The notes under the pieces are model-generated. The model made no database searches and was not told the DNA's origin. It was given only the letters and a program-made list of their open reading frames with translations. This document shows positions 43,589 to 52,865 of a stretch of 64,000 nt of DNA, piece by piece (the stretch's first letter is position 1; each line of letters begins with the position of its first letter). Source of the DNA: Chryseobacterium vrystaatense (GTDB lineage: Bacteria > Bacteroidota > Bacteroidia > Flavobacteriales > Weeksellaceae); NCBI RefSeq assembly GCF_000737765.1, contig NZ_JPRI01000004.1, forward strand, positions 186,001 to 250,000, in the 5' to 3' direction. The position numbers and the translations under genes are program-made.

Positions 43589-45052
43589 TTAAATTACGGT
43601 TCTTAACAGTTCCAGAGATTTCTCAATTTCATTTTCATTAAGTGACGCAAAACCCAGCCTGAGGCCGTTTGGAATAAAAATTTCGTTGTTGTAAAAAGAA
43701 CCGTCAGCGATCTTAAGTCCTTTTTTCCCGGCATCCATAGAGAGTTTAGGCAGACTGATGGATGGGTCAAAAACGGACCAGACAGCCATTCCACCCTCGG
43801 GGATTTTAAAATCAATCACGCCATTGAAATTGCTTTTCAGGATCTCACAAAAAAGGTCTCTGCGGGATCTGTATATTTTCAGCGATTTTCTAAAATGCCG
43901 TTCCATTTCTCCATTTTCAAAAAGAGAAGAAAAAGCTTCCTCCAGAAGAGAATCTCCCTGTTTGTCGATCAGCTGCCGCAAAGATGATGCTGCCCTCACA
44001 AATTCCGGTTGAGCAATCATAAATCCTATCCGTAAAGCGGGGGCAAATGTTTTGGTAATGGATCCGATATAAATTACGTTCCGGTTGTGGTCAATACTGG
44101 CAAGAGGAATGTAAGGCTTTGCGTTGTAATGAAAATCGAAGTCGTAATCGTCTTCAATAATGGCAAACCTGTGTTCTTTCGCGAGTTTCAGGAGTTTCAG
44201 TCTGCGTTCCATACTCATTGTAACCGTCGTAGGAAAATGATGATGCGGAATAATATAGACTGCCTTAACAGACTTTTTCTTTAGGACACCTTCCAAAAAA
44301 TCGATATCCATACCATATTCGTCTACGGGAATACGCAGCAGATTTGCTCCAACATACCGGAATATTTCATCAGCAGAACGGTAATTGGATACGCCTACCG
44401 CAATATGGTCTGACTGGGTCAGCAAAAGCTGTGTAGCCAGGTAGATTCCCATCTGACTTCCTTTTGTAATCAGTAGGTTTTCGGGATTTACAGACAGTCC
44501 GCGGGTATTGGACAGATAATCTGACAGTGTTCTGCGTAGGTTTTCTGAACCTTTTGGGAATCCGTATTTAAGAAAATTCTTACCATAGAATTTTTTTGAG
44601 ATGCTTCTGTATTCTCTCATCAGAAGGTCAACAGGTGTTAAGCGGACATCGGGAAAACCATCATCAATAGTAAGAATGGACTGCTGATAATTTTCTTCGG
44701 GCAGAATTTCTTTAAAGGGATTGGTCCATAAGAATGCTTCTCCAAATGAATCTGCTGTTTTCTCAGGATCTGTTTTTCCCTTTTCGGAAACCACCGGAAG
44801 TTTGGAAAGGACAAAGATTCCTTTTCTTTCTACAGACTCAGCCCAACCCTGACTGATCAGTTCTTCATAAGCTAGTTTTATGGTATTCCGGTTGAGCCCG
44901 GTCAATTCAGACAACAGGCGCGTACTGGGCAGAATATCAGATGGACGAAGAGTGCCATTGGTTATAAGACTTATAAAGCTGTTGCATAACTGAACATACA
45001 GCGCAACACTTGAGTCTCTCTTCAGTTGTATGAGTGATTTGTAAGGTAACAT
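43589..45052 (-). CDS. MocR/PdxR-type regulator (GntR HTH fused to aminotransferase domain)
   Basis: The 487-residue protein has a GntR winged helix (about 15-80; STRLLSELTGLNRNTIKLAYE) and an aminotransferase-like domain with PLP Lys334 in GSITKTFAPALRIG. It belongs to the same family as the gene at 11267 but is clearly diverged. It lies downstream of a DoxX and a carboxymuconolactone-decarboxylase gene on the same strand, though a terminator and its own promoter (TAACTTTG at 45099-45106) separate it. It probably regulates them. Confidence 0.87.
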   Translation of the reverse strand: MLPYKSLIQLKRDSSVALYVQLCNSFISLITNGTLRPSDILPSTRLLSELTGLNRNTIKLAYEELISQGWAESVERKGIFVLSKLPVVSEKGKTDPEKTADSFGEAFLWTNPFKEILPEENYQQSILTIDDGFPDVRLTPVDLLMREYRSISKKFYGKNFLKYGFPKGSENLRRTLSDYLSNTRGLSVNPENLLITKGSQMGIYLATQLLLTQSDHIAVGVSNYRSADEIFRYVGANLLRIPVDEYGMDIDFLEGVLKKKSVKAVYIIPHHHFPTTVTMSMERRLKLLKLAKEHRFAIIEDDYDFDFHYNAKPYIPLASIDHNRNVIYIGSITKTFAPALRIGFMIAQPEFVRAASSLRQLIDKQGDSLLEEAFSSLFENGEMERHFRKSLKIYRSRRDLFCEILKSNFNGVIDFKIPEGGMAVWSVFDPSISLPKLSMDAGKKGLKIADGSFYNNEIFIPNGLRLGFASLNENEIEKSLELLRTVI

Positions 45053-45098
45053 TCCTGATTGTTTGTTTTAATGAACATGACTGCCATTACATTCATAA

Positions 45099-45106
45099 CA
45101 AAGTTA
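45099..45106 (-). promoter_or_regulatory. Promoter -7 element of the second MocR gene
   Basis: On the minus strand TAACTTTG matches TAnnTTTG exactly, 46 bases before the start codon at 45052. Confidence 0.45.
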
Positions 45107-45126
45107 AATATTAATCAAGAGATACA

Positions 45127-45157
45127 AATAAAAACTGTCCCGGTATTAGCAGGACAG
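45127..45157 (-). terminator. Terminator after the carboxymuconolactone decarboxylase gene
   Basis: On the minus strand CTGTCC (45157-45152) and GGACAG (45140-45135) form a 6-bp stem with an 11-base loop, followed by TTTTTATTTG. Confidence 0.6.
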
Positions 45158-45181
45158 CTGTATAATTAAAGGGGAAGATCG

Positions 45182-45622
45182 TTAATCCTGTGGCGGAACC
45201 AGCAAAGTAGTGATGCCGATTCTGTTCCATGCGTTGATGGTGATGATAGCCAGAATAACCTGTGCCAGATAAGTTTCTCCCAACAGATTGGCGGCTTCGG
45301 TATAGGTTTCATCTTTCACATGATTGCTGATCAGGGTCACTTCTTCGGTAAGCGACAGAATAGCGCGCTCTTCTTCTGTGAAAAAAGGAGTGTCTCTCCA
45401 TGCATTAAGTGCATAAATGCGCTGTTCCGTTTCCCCGGCTTTACGGGCTTCTTTGGTATGCATATCAATACAGAATGCGCATCCGTTGATCTGTGATGCT
45501 CTGATCTTGATCAGATCTTTGTGTGTTTTTGTAAGAGGCGTGCTTTCAATGAATTTTTCAAGGCCAAGGATTGCTTTATAACCATTGGGTTCTACCTGAT
45601 CGATTTTAATTCTTTTTGCCAT
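45182..45622 (-). CDS. Carboxymuconolactone decarboxylase family (AhpD-like) protein
   Basis: The 146-residue helical protein carries the AhpD/CMD peroxidase-type motif INGCAFCIDMHTKEARKAGE, with a CxxC pair and a downstream His. Such proteins reduce peroxides or protein disulfides, and most are not true decarboxylases. It follows the DoxX gene by 14 bases and precedes a MocR regulator, a combination common in Bacteroidota that suggests a redox-stress unit. Confidence 0.85.
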   Translation of the reverse strand: MAKRIKIDQVEPNGYKAILGLEKFIESTPLTKTHKDLIKIRASQINGCAFCIDMHTKEARKAGETEQRIYALNAWRDTPFFTEEERAILSLTEEVTLISNHVKDETYTEAANLLGETYLAQVILAIITINAWNRIGITTLLVPPQD

Positions 45623-45636
45623 TATATGATGTTATT

Positions 45637-46083
45637 TTATTTTGTCTTTTTATTTAAAAGGTTATCCATGCTCCATGTGTATATAGAGATGCGGGAAAGG
45701 ACCAAACCTGCAGCTGCGGCTGTAAACACACCATAATTGACAGGCTTCTGAATCCCAACCGAAAGAGTCATAAATACAATAAAAGTGAAGGTAATAAGTG
45801 AAGCACCTATCGCTGCATATTTAGTTTTAAATCCTATGATAAGACAAATACCCACAAGCAATTCAGCGACTGTAGCAATGCCTCCCATTACATTCACCAT
45901 AGGCCTGTCAAATACCGGCATCAATGTAGTGGTATAGTCAATAAAATTATTCCAGTTTCCCCATTCTATATTTCCGGTTCCCGGAGCCCCTAATATCCCA
46001 AGTCGGTCTGCGACAGGTGTCAAGAATGTAATTCCCAATGCATATCTTAAAAGCAGCTGCGGAATCTTAAATGAATCTTCCAT
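45637..46083 (-). CDS. DoxX family membrane protein
   Basis: The protein of about 148 residues has four membrane helices; LLLRYALGITFLTPVADRLG and AELLVGICLIIGFKTKYAA are DoxX-type. I prefer ATG 46083 (MEDSFKIPQLL) because the first helix follows at once; an in-frame ATG at 46137 would add 18 residues. First gene of a pair with the CMD-family protein, probably linked to thiol or peroxide metabolism. Confidence 0.82.
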   Translation of the reverse strand: MEDSFKIPQLLLRYALGITFLTPVADRLGILGAPGTGNIEWGNWNNFIDYTTTLMPVFDRPMVNVMGGIATVAELLVGICLIIGFKTKYAAIGASLITFTFIVFMTLSVGIQKPVNYGVFTAAAAGLVLSRISIYTWSMDNLLNKKTK

Positions 46084-46248
46084 AAATCTCGTTTTTCTGA
46101 GTACAAAATTAGGAAGACTCTGAGCCACTTCAGTCACCCAGATTTATGAAATTGGATGGCCCAGATAAACCGTTTTATTTGTTCAGATATCATTGAGAAT
46201 TATGGATTCTGTTCTTTTTATATAATGTATTTACCCTTGGGTAAAACT

Positions 46249-46479
46249 TCAGCTTGGGCGTTTGTGGAGGAGTGTCGCAAAAAATTCTGCTCCTGCCAGA
46301 AGAAATCCTATGGAAATAAGCAGGAAAATAAATAAGAGAAGAAATCTGTTCGGGATCTTTGGGGCAGTCTTTCGTTTAAAAAGCTGAGGATTTGTAAAGC
46401 CTGTTAAACCCATAAAAAAGAATACTATGCTCAACAGTAAGGAAACTATTATAAAAAGTCTGGTAAAGTCTAAGCCCAT
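46249..46479 (-). CDS. Small hypothetical membrane protein
   Basis: The 76-residue protein has two hydrophobic helices (about 8-25 and 45-68) joined by a basic loop (LFKRKTAPKIPNR). It has no known family by eye. The frame is compact and free-standing between DoxX and a plus-strand gene. Confidence 0.55.
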   Translation of the reverse strand: MGLDFTRLFIIVSLLLSIVFFFMGLTGFTNPQLFKRKTAPKIPNRFLLLFIFLLISIGFLLAGAEFFATLLHKRPS

Positions 46480-46785
46480 TGGGAATATTTTTTATCTGTT
46501 ATTATTTACGATTTTCCTGATCTGAGCAATTATCGATCAATACTGTTTTTCAATAAAAGAACTATTTTGTAGGTTCACAATATCTGCAAACGAATCTATA
46601 CCAATTTCTGAGAATTCCCGCTCCCTGTTTTCAGTGATTTTAATTTTTAGAATGTACCCGAACAGCCTTATACCCGTTATTTAATAAAGGGTTTGATATT
46701 TATCAAGCCTATATTCATTCCTATTTAATAGTTTTGCAGAGACAGTTCAAGAAAACAGACATTCAGAATTAAAAGGATTTTATAC
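46480..46785. other. Intergenic region with possible promoter
   Basis: The 306-base AT-rich region diverges to a small membrane protein gene and the gene at 46786. A -7-like TAGTTTTG lies at 46729-46736, and a palindrome TTGATA-TT-TATCAA lies at 46693-46706. It resembles half-sites of the S24 operator, but the spacer is 2 not 7. No gene is visible. Confidence 0.4.
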
Positions 46786-47580
46786 ATGATGAAAAATAAA
46801 TTACTTAGATTATTATTTATTGTATATGGTTATATTTTATCAGCACAAGGGGCAGACAATGCTCTTCATGGATATTATGGAGCAGATAATGACAAAACAC
46901 TTTACAGCAGCTTCAGCTTTGATGGAAACGGAAAAGTTTTAATAATGGATATGGATTATGGTGATTATTTTACAAGGAATGACAGCCTGATTATTTATCC
47001 CGATAAAAGCATATTCATTTTCAAAATTAAAAAAGACAAACTCATTGGTGTTTCAAACTGGGTAGAGAAAGGAATCTGGAGCCCTAAAAAAGACAGTGTT
47101 TCAACTAATAACAGGCGTAATCCTGCGGATGCGAAAAAAAAGGCTGAGCTTTTAGCTGAATATTATGATGCTACAAAAAAAACATCCAAATCCGGTCTTG
47201 ATTTTGAGGCTTTAGCCTCCGGTAAAACCAATGAAATCAACGAAAAGCTTTGTCAAAAAGGATTGGCAAAAGCGTGTATGAATCTCTTTGGATTAAATAT
47301 GATGGAATACACGCCAGGACTCCTGAGTGATCCGGGGAAAATTCCTTCAAAAAAATTAAAACCTCATCCGGAATTAATTTCATTATCCAAAAGGATTATA
47401 GAGCTTGGTGAACCTGAAGGATACACTGTATTGGGAAGCTATTATTATGTATTGGGATTAAAAGAAAAAGCTTTCAAAACCTGGGATGAAGGCGAAAAAA
47501 AGGGAAGTCTGAAATCTCCGCTTGCTAAGGCTTCGGTTGAAATCCAGGAAGAACTGGATCAGGAAGACCAAAAGAAATAA
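46786..47580 (+). CDS. Hypothetical exported protein
   Basis: The 264-residue product has a signal peptide (about 1-20, ending LSAQ) and a mature part in two portions: a beta-rich N-terminal domain (HGYYGADNDKTLYSSFSFDG) and a C-terminal helical part (LISLSKRIIELGEPEGYTVL, YYVLGLKEKAFKTWDEGEKK) resembling Sel1/TPR-type repeats. No known family; probably periplasmic or surface-exposed. Confidence 0.6.
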   Translation: MMKNKLLRLLFIVYGYILSAQGADNALHGYYGADNDKTLYSSFSFDGNGKVLIMDMDYGDYFTRNDSLIIYPDKSIFIFKIKKDKLIGVSNWVEKGIWSPKKDSVSTNNRRNPADAKKKAELLAEYYDATKKTSKSGLDFEALASGKTNEINEKLCQKGLAKACMNLFGLNMMEYTPGLLSDPGKIPSKKLKPHPELISLSKRIIELGEPEGYTVLGSYYYVLGLKEKAFKTWDEGEKKGSLKSPLAKASVEIQEELDQEDQKK

Positions 47581-47582
47581 AT

Positions 47583-47681
47583 GTTGGACAGAGCGGGAAA
47601 ATTGAACCTTACAACAATGGAAACAGTGCTGCTATACATGATAAAACCAATATAAGCAGAGATTTCATTGTTGTAAAGTAA
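47583..47681 (+). pseudogene. Possible C-terminal gene remnant
   Basis: A short frame immediately after the exported protein, without start codon, reads like a protein end (EINVGQSGKIEPYNN ... ISRDFIVVK) and stops at TAA 47679-47681. It overlaps no other feature. It might be the tail of a lost gene or a frameshifted extension of the neighbouring one. Confidence 0.25.
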
Positions 47682-47744
47682 AATAGTTTCATCTTACAGC
47701 TCGATGAAAATGCTGAAATTGACCGTTACAAAAAGAAACAGTTT

Positions 47745-48707
47745 CTAATTGAGGTTATTGAAGTTTTTGCCAATGGTTTTTATATCATTTACTTTTATCA
47801 ATGTTTCAAAAGGCTCATCGTATTGATCTTTAATATATTCTATGATCTTATTGTCTACATTATCATCGAACTTTCGCGCAAAAAGATGACTCCCTGTCTG
47901 CAAAAATTCTAAATCTGTTTCTGTAAATGTTTTGGGTCTCAGTTTGATATCACCATCCGGAATCCAGATAATGGCTCTTTTGTCATCATCTACCAAAATT
48001 CCGTCAAAAGAAGTATTCATCAGAACGGTCTGGAAGAACGATTCATCTGCAATCAGGGTATTAAGGTAGTAGTCTTCAAATCTTTTCACTTCGGTGCTGT
48101 TACAGATAAATTCACAACAGCTTCTGGTGAGAATCATCCATTGTCCGCCAATATAGGGAACAACTCCTTTCATGAAATCTCTGGTATGGGTTTTCTCAGA
48201 TATTTTATCTTCAGATTCTTCAAAGTAATTTTCAATCCGGTTCATGGTTTCCGGTCTGCTCTTTTTCTGATCGGCAACTTTTATGTAACTTTTCCCATTG
48301 TTTTTTGACAGAAATTCTTTGATAATTTCCTGTGATTTCAAAGGATAATCCTGTCCGCTCAGATTGATAAAATAGTCCCACTGCATTTTCATATCCAGAA
48401 GGTATTTCATCCCATCCAGTTCAGCCTGGACCATGCTGTAACCTCCCCAAACAACGTTTTTACTTTTAAGAATATGCACATTAGGATATTTCTGTAAAAA
48501 GATACCAACCTCTTCTCCAATTTCCTCGTTGGCTTTTTTATCGATATGAATAAGATAAAAATTGGAAGGGTCGTAGATGGCTTCAAAAAGTCGTTTGAAC
48601 TGATCAGGTAAACGATGTACTAAGATTAAGTACGCAATAGTGACGGATTTCATCGGAACATTACCGATACTATGCCCATTGCTATCGTTTTGGTAAACAT
48701 TATTCAT
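47745..48707 (-). CDS. GT14-like beta-1,6-N-acetylglucosaminyltransferase (core-2/I-branching type)
   Basis: The 320-residue protein has the glycosyltransferase family 14 pattern: LILVHRLPDQFKRLFEAIYD, FYLIHIDKKA and later ISLS-like INLSGQDYPLKSQEII, then RWMILTRSCCEFI and DESFFQTVLMN. GT14 enzymes add GlcNAc (or xylose) branches to glycans; bacterial ones probably decorate surface polysaccharide or protein glycans. There is no membrane helix, so it acts at the cytoplasmic face. The start could also be the Met at 48653. Confidence 0.82.
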   Translation of the reverse strand: MNNVYQNDSNGHSIGNVPMKSVTIAYLILVHRLPDQFKRLFEAIYDPSNFYLIHIDKKANEEIGEEVGIFLQKYPNVHILKSKNVVWGGYSMVQAELDGMKYLLDMKMQWDYFINLSGQDYPLKSQEIIKEFLSKNNGKSYIKVADQKKSRPETMNRIENYFEESEDKISEKTHTRDFMKGVVPYIGGQWMILTRSCCEFICNSTEVKRFEDYYLNTLIADESFFQTVLMNTSFDGILVDDDKRAIIWIPDGDIKLRPKTFTETDLEFLQTGSHLFARKFDDNVDNKIIEYIKDQYDEPFETLIKVNDIKTIGKNFNNLN

Positions 48708-48817
48708 TTTATATTATTTAAAAATTATGAATGTTTACAACTTATTTTATAAAGTATTAATAGACATTTTTGTAAATATACAAAAATTAAATGATATTTT
48801 TTAAATAATACGCAATC

Positions 48818-48850
48818 AAAGCTTCTGACCTTCATCAGAAGCTTTTTTTT
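48818..48850. terminator. Strong stem-loop downstream of the M24 peptidase gene
   Basis: An 11-bp perfect stem (AAAGCTTCTGA with TCAGAAGCTTT) around loop CCTTCA. The T-run lies on the plus side, so it is a bidirectional-type element rather than a clean minus-strand terminator. Confidence 0.6.
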
Positions 48851-48862
48851 AAATTTCACATT

Positions 48863-49708
48863 TTAATATTCAGCTCTCATCAACTGAGTGGAATTACTAT
48901 TGAGCTCAATTCCTTCATTTTTGCCTACGATGACAGTTCCTCCGATATTGGCTAAATGGTTTCCAAAAGCACAGTTGGGTTCGAAAGCAAAGCACATTCC
49001 TTCCTGTAATATTAAATCTCTACCCGGATTGGGTAATCGGCCTACATTCCCATAACGACCAGCCTGTGGTAATAATTCTATCCCCGGAGCGGTTCCAAAT
49101 CCAATAGGGCCATATGGGTTTATGCTGTGGACCAGAGGATGCACATGCCATCCGCCCGCCTCCAACAGAGGTCTTTCCATAGCATCAACAACTTCTCCAA
49201 AAGTTATTCCTTCTTTTAAAGCACCAACACCTATTTCATAACATTCACGGGCAACCAAAGCTGCCCGCTCCAGCTCCGGATGTATATTTCCTACGGCTAC
49301 GGCTGCCTGATGCTGAGTTTCGTACATACCATATAATGCAAATATCTCAGATAAAACGATATCTCCTTCCTGTATAATTCTTAGAACCTGAGAACGGTAT
49401 TGCCATGCAGGAGGTCCCCAGCCAATATATTCAGGTCCTGATCTCATTAATATTTCAGCTGTAAACCCTCCCATTGCAATACAGGTTGAAGTGATCGCTG
49501 CCGCTACTTCAGCCTCGCTCACTCCAGGTTTCACTGTGATACGCATGGCCTCGCTCATCGCTTCACCTATGTGTGCCGCATATCTTACCAATGCTAATTC
49601 TTCGTCACTTTTTGGAGCAGCAAGTTTGAAAAAATCAATACAACAATCATACGTAAACAGACTGGAAAATCTATTCTTAACTGGATCAATGAAGCCGTTA
49701 TTGCACAT
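48863..49708 (-). pseudogene. M24 family metallopeptidase, N-terminally truncated
   Basis: The open frame holds an M24 (Xaa-Pro peptidase/creatinase-like) catalytic domain: LALVRYAAHIGEAMSEAM, HQAAVAVG, HVHPLVHSINP and FEPNCAFGNH with the metal-type residues. Homologues have a separate N-terminal creatinase domain of about 120 or more residues, which is missing. The first 27 or so residues of this frame (before KLAAPKSDEELALV) do not look like this family, and the plus-strand sequence there encodes the end of an AraC gene. Gene truncated by deletion; may be non-functional. Confidence 0.7.
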
Positions 49709-49846
49709 GCTAAGTTTGTCCTGAAAACATCCAATTTATCCATCATGGAGGTTACGGATCTACTGCATTTCAACGATTCCTCCCTTTTTTGCAGGTTTTT
49801 CAAAAGGCATACAAACAGGACACCTTCTGAATACAGGTATCAATAA
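49616..49846 (+). pseudogene. AraC family regulator, 3' fragment only
   Basis: On the plus strand a frame without start encodes the C-terminal HTH of an AraC regulator: IIRKQTGKSILNWINE, VTDLLHFNDSSLFCRFFK and NRTPSEYRY, ending at TAA 49844-49846. The first HTH and all upstream sequence are gone. It abuts the truncated M24 peptidase gene on the opposite strand: both genes have lost their 5' parts at the same point (about 49615-49640). This is best explained by one deletion that removed the two gene starts and the shared promoter region of a divergent pair. Confidence 0.75.
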
Positions 49847-49934
49847 TAGTAAAGAGAGGCCCAATAAATAAATTTGAGAATCTGAACAAATTTTAAACTA
49901 AAAATAGCTGCAATTGTTTTTTATTCAAAATTAA

Positions 49935-49950
49935 ATCGTAATATTGCGAT
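49935..49950. promoter_or_regulatory. ArsR operator upstream of arsR
   Basis: ATCGTAATATTGCGAT is a 16-bp palindrome with one mismatched pair, 13 bases before the arsR start codon. Its first 13 bases recur at 50312-50324. A site of this kind fits repression by ArsR. Confidence 0.68.
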
Positions 49951-49963
49951 ATAATAATTAATC

Positions 49964-50290
49964 ATGGGAGTAACCAAGACAGACCATTTTACAGATCATC
50001 AAAACCAGATTGCTGTTATCGCCAAAGCGCTGGGGCATCCTGCACGAATTGCTATCATTGAATATTTGCTTAAAGTGAATACCTGTATCTGCGGAGACAT
50101 CGTTAATGAACTTCCCCTGGCTCAGGCTACAGTATCACAACACCTGAAGGAACTTAAGAATGCAGGATTAATCAAAGGAAATATTGAAGGAACCGCCATC
50201 TGCTATTGTATTGACGAGCGCACTTTCGGAATTTTGAAAGATTATTTTTCAAAAATAATACTGACTGTTACAGATCAAAAATGTTGTTAA
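49964..50290 (+). CDS. arsR: ArsR family arsenic-responsive repressor
   Basis: The 108-residue winged-helix repressor binds operator DNA until As(III) or Sb(III) attaches to cysteines. Visible candidate ligands are Cys41 and Cys43 (NTCICGDI) at the start of the recognition-region helix, plus Cys107-Cys108 at the very end. The helix-turn-helix is PLAQATVSQHLKELKNAGLI. It is the first gene of the arsenic operon, and operator-like palindromes lie both before it and before the next gene. Confidence 0.9.
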   Translation: MGVTKTDHFTDHQNQIAVIAKALGHPARIAIIEYLLKVNTCICGDIVNELPLAQATVSQHLKELKNAGLIKGNIEGTAICYCIDERTFGILKDYFSKIILTVTDQKCC

Positions 50291-50311
50291 GGCATTTTTT
50301 TAATTTAATGT

Positions 50312-50327
50312 ATCGTAATATTGCATT
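50312..50327. promoter_or_regulatory. Second ArsR operator, upstream of the DUF6428 gene
   Basis: ATCGTAATATTGCATT matches the arsR operator at 14 of 16 positions. Its location within the operon, between arsR and the DUF6428 gene, suggests a second regulated promoter for the resistance genes. Confidence 0.65.
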
Positions 50328-50348
50328 TAAACGATAAATATAAAAACA

Positions 50349-50801
50349 ATGAAACTATCTGAAATCAAAACGATTTTACCAACATTGAATAATGTTGAAT
50401 TTCAATTAGAAAACGGAACATTGGTCCCGGAAAACTTCCATGTTACAGAAGTGGGGATGATCACGAAGCATTTCATCGATTGCGGAGGAACTACACGAAC
50501 AGAAAAAGCGGTCAGTTTCCAGCTTTGGGATGCTGATGATTTTGAGCACCGTTTAAAACCCGGTAAACTTCTTAACATCATCAAGCTTTCAGAAGAAAGG
50601 CTGGAGATAGAAGATGATGAAATTGAAGTGGAGTATCAAAATACAACGATCGGAAAATATGATCTGGAATTTAACGGAAAAACTTTTGTCCTTAAAAATA
50701 AAACAACGGCCTGTCTGGCTCAGGATGCCTGTGGAATTCCTGCAGAAAATCAAAAATCAGATCTAACTTCATGCTGTACACCCAACTCGGGATGCTGCTA
50801 A
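50349..50801 (+). CDS. DUF6428 family protein
   Basis: The 150-residue protein is a small cytoplasmic protein commonly encoded in Bacteroidota arsenic operons, function unknown. It starts MKLSEIKTILPTLNNVEFQL, has one internal cysteine (DCGGTT), and ends with a cysteine-rich tail (TACLAQDACGIP, SCCTPNSGCC) that looks suited to arsenite binding. It could hand arsenite from reductase to exporter, though this is speculation. Second gene of the operon. Confidence 0.82.
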   Translation: MKLSEIKTILPTLNNVEFQLENGTLVPENFHVTEVGMITKHFIDCGGTTRTEKAVSFQLWDADDFEHRLKPGKLLNIIKLSEERLEIEDDEIEVEYQNTTIGKYDLEFNGKTFVLKNKTTACLAQDACGIPAENQKSDLTSCCTPNSGCC

Positions 50802-50824
50802 AAATCAATTCAAACAAATAAGAT

Positions 50825-51442
50825 ATGTATCCTAAACTCCTACAAACAGTAGAACTTTTTAAAAATCAACCCATAAGAGAGGAGAGGAAAGCGGTGTTGA
50901 TGAACTTAACTGAATTTGTACAAAGAAGAATTCAGCAGGGAAAACCAATCTCAATTAATTTCATCTGTACCCATAATTCCAGAAGAAGCCATTTTTCCCA
51001 GATCTGGGCACAGATTGCCAGTGCTTATTTTGATATTCCCGGAGTCATCAGTTATTCCGGCGGAACGGAAGCAACGGCAGTATACTCCAAAGTTATAGAG
51101 ACTTTACAGGAGCAGGGATGTAAGGTCATTAAAATATCTGACACTGAAAATCCAACATATGCCATCAGATATGATGAAGACCATCACCCGATCATTGGTT
51201 TTTCAAAAAAGTATGATCATCCATTTAATCCTGTTCATGGTTTTGCCGCAGTAATGACCTGCTCACAGGCAGATGGAGGGTGTCCTTTTATTCCGGGCGC
51301 TGAACAGCGTATTGCTATACCATTTGAAGACCCTAAGGTTTCAGACGGGACAGAGAGTCAAACGGAAACTTATCATGAAACAAGTTTACTGATAGGAGCA
51401 GAGATGTTCTATATTTTTTCACAAATAAAAACTGAAAAATAA
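50825..51442 (+). CDS. arsC: Arsenate reductase, low-molecular-weight phosphatase type
   Basis: The 205-residue protein has the phosphatase-type loop CTHNSRRS (Cys48-x5-Arg54) and a distant [15 protein letters not shown] that supplies further cysteines; EDPKVSDG and [14 protein letters not shown] complete the family. Members reduce arsenate to arsenite, or dephosphorylate proteins. In this operon arsenate reduction is the natural role, followed by export through Acr3, encoded 16 bases downstream. Confidence 0.85.
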   Translation: MYPKLLQTVELFKNQPIREERKAVLMNLTEFVQRRIQQGKPISINFICTHNSRRSHFSQIWAQIASAYFDIPGVISYSGGTEATAVYSKVIETLQEQGCKVIKISDTENPTYAIRYDEDHHPIIGFSKKYDHPFNPVHGFAAVMTCSQADGGCPFIPGAEQRIAIPFEDPKVSDGTESQTETYHETSLLIGAEMFYIFSQIKTEK

Positions 51443-51458
51443 TTTAAAAACAAACTTC

Positions 51459-52490
51459 ATGCAGCCCAAACTAAAATTTCTTGACAGATTTCTTACCCTT
51501 TGGATATTTCTGGCGATGTTTTCCGGAATTGGTTTAGGATATTTCTTTCCTAATATTTCCAGCATGACCAATTATTTATCAGTGGGAACAACCAATATCC
51601 CTTTGGCTGTTGGCTTGATTGTTATGATGTATCCTCCATTAGCAAAGGTTGATTATTCGCTGTTGCCCCAAATATTTGGAGACAAAAAAATAATAGGAAT
51701 TTCTTTGCTGCTGAATTGGGTGATAGGTCCCGTATTAATGTTTCTGCTGGCCATCCTTTTCCTGAGAAACGAACCCGATTATATGATAGGGTTAATTCTC
51801 ATCGGCCTGGCAAGATGTATTGCTATGGTGCTTGTTTGGAATGATCTGGCCAAAGGCAACCGTGAATACGGAGCATTACTGATTGCTCTAAACAGTATAT
51901 TTCAGGTGCTCAGCTATAGTTTTATGGTTTGGCTTTTTATCAATATTCTGCCGGAAAAACTGGGCCTGGCCAGTTTCAACGTGAGCGTATCAATGAGTGA
52001 TGTTACAGAAAGTGTATTGATCTATTTGGGGATTCCCTTTATTGCAGGATTTTTAAGCCGGTATGTTCTTACAAAACTGAAAGGAGCAGAATGGTACAAC
52101 AGAAAATTTATTCCTGCCATATCTCCTTTGACTTTATACGCTTTATTATTTACGATTGTATTAATGTTCAGCCTTAAAGGAGAGAAAATACTTGAATTAC
52201 CTTTAGATGTTTTAAAAGTAGGTGTACCGTTGGTCATTTATTTTATATTGATGTTTTTTCTAAGTTTCTTTATTAATAAATTATTTGATGTGCCTTATGA
52301 TAAAAATGCTTCCATAGCTTTTACCGCAACAGGAAATAATTTCGAGCTGGCTATTGCCGTAGCCATTGCTGTATTTGGGATTCATTCTCCTCAGGCTTTT
52401 GTTGGAGTTATAGGTCCCCTGATAGAAGTGCCTGTTTTAATGTTTCTTGTCCGAATAAGTTTATGGCTGAAGAAAAAATATTATCCATGA
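51459..52490 (+). CDS. acr3: Acr3 family arsenite exporter
   Basis: The 343-residue membrane protein has ten helices and the Acr3 signature [22 protein letters not shown], including the conserved essential cysteine (in ARCIAMV), plus [16 protein letters not shown] and [17 protein letters not shown]. It expels arsenite using the proton motive force. Last gene of the arsenic operon. Confidence 0.92.
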   Translation: MQPKLKFLDRFLTLWIFLAMFSGIGLGYFFPNISSMTNYLSVGTTNIPLAVGLIVMMYPPLAKVDYSLLPQIFGDKKIIGISLLLNWVIGPVLMFLLAILFLRNEPDYMIGLILIGLARCIAMVLVWNDLAKGNREYGALLIALNSIFQVLSYSFMVWLFINILPEKLGLASFNVSVSMSDVTESVLIYLGIPFIAGFLSRYVLTKLKGAEWYNRKFIPAISPLTLYALLFTIVLMFSLKGEKILELPLDVLKVGVPLVIYFILMFFLSFFINKLFDVPYDKNASIAFTATGNNFELAIAVAIAVFGIHSPQAFVGVIGPLIEVPVLMFLVRISLWLKKKYYP

Positions 52491-52865
52491 AACAGGAACA
52501 AAATAAATTGATTTTTCATAAAATGGACTCATGAACGTCTTTTTTTTCATCTTCATTTTCAGTTTTTGATGGTGAAAATCACTTTAACGTAAACCGAATA
52601 TAATTTGATGGACTGTGTTGTTAATTTTTTACGGGGAAATAGGATTTCTAATTCCCTAAAAAAATATCCGTCGTAAATTATTCATTCTCAATCACAAAAA
52701 ACCCTGATTAATAAGATAACTCAAATAATGGTATATTCATTAATTCGCATTTATGTTAATCGAATATTAAGTTATAAAGATATTTGATTATTTTTTTCGA
52801 AAAAATATAAACATATTCTAATTATTCTTATCTTAGTGATGTATTAATCATATAAATTTTATATC
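52491..52865. other. Intergenic region upstream of bacteriocin-like gene
   Basis: The 375-base AT-rich region holds no gene. A possible -7 element TATCTTAG near 52827 (7 of 8 to consensus) lies 30-40 bases before the next gene, and a short inverted repeat ATATAAATTTTATAT sits just before its start. No clear terminator follows acr3. Confidence 0.35.

Noticed and set aside
45053..45100. Imperfect ATGAA...TTCAT symmetry upstream of the second MocR gene
   Set aside because: Arms of only five bases with poor extension; no better than chance in AT-rich DNA.
46693..46706. TTGATA...TATCAA palindrome upstream of the gene at 46786
   Set aside because: Same arms as the S24-regulator operator but spacer of 2 instead of 7, so it is probably unrelated.
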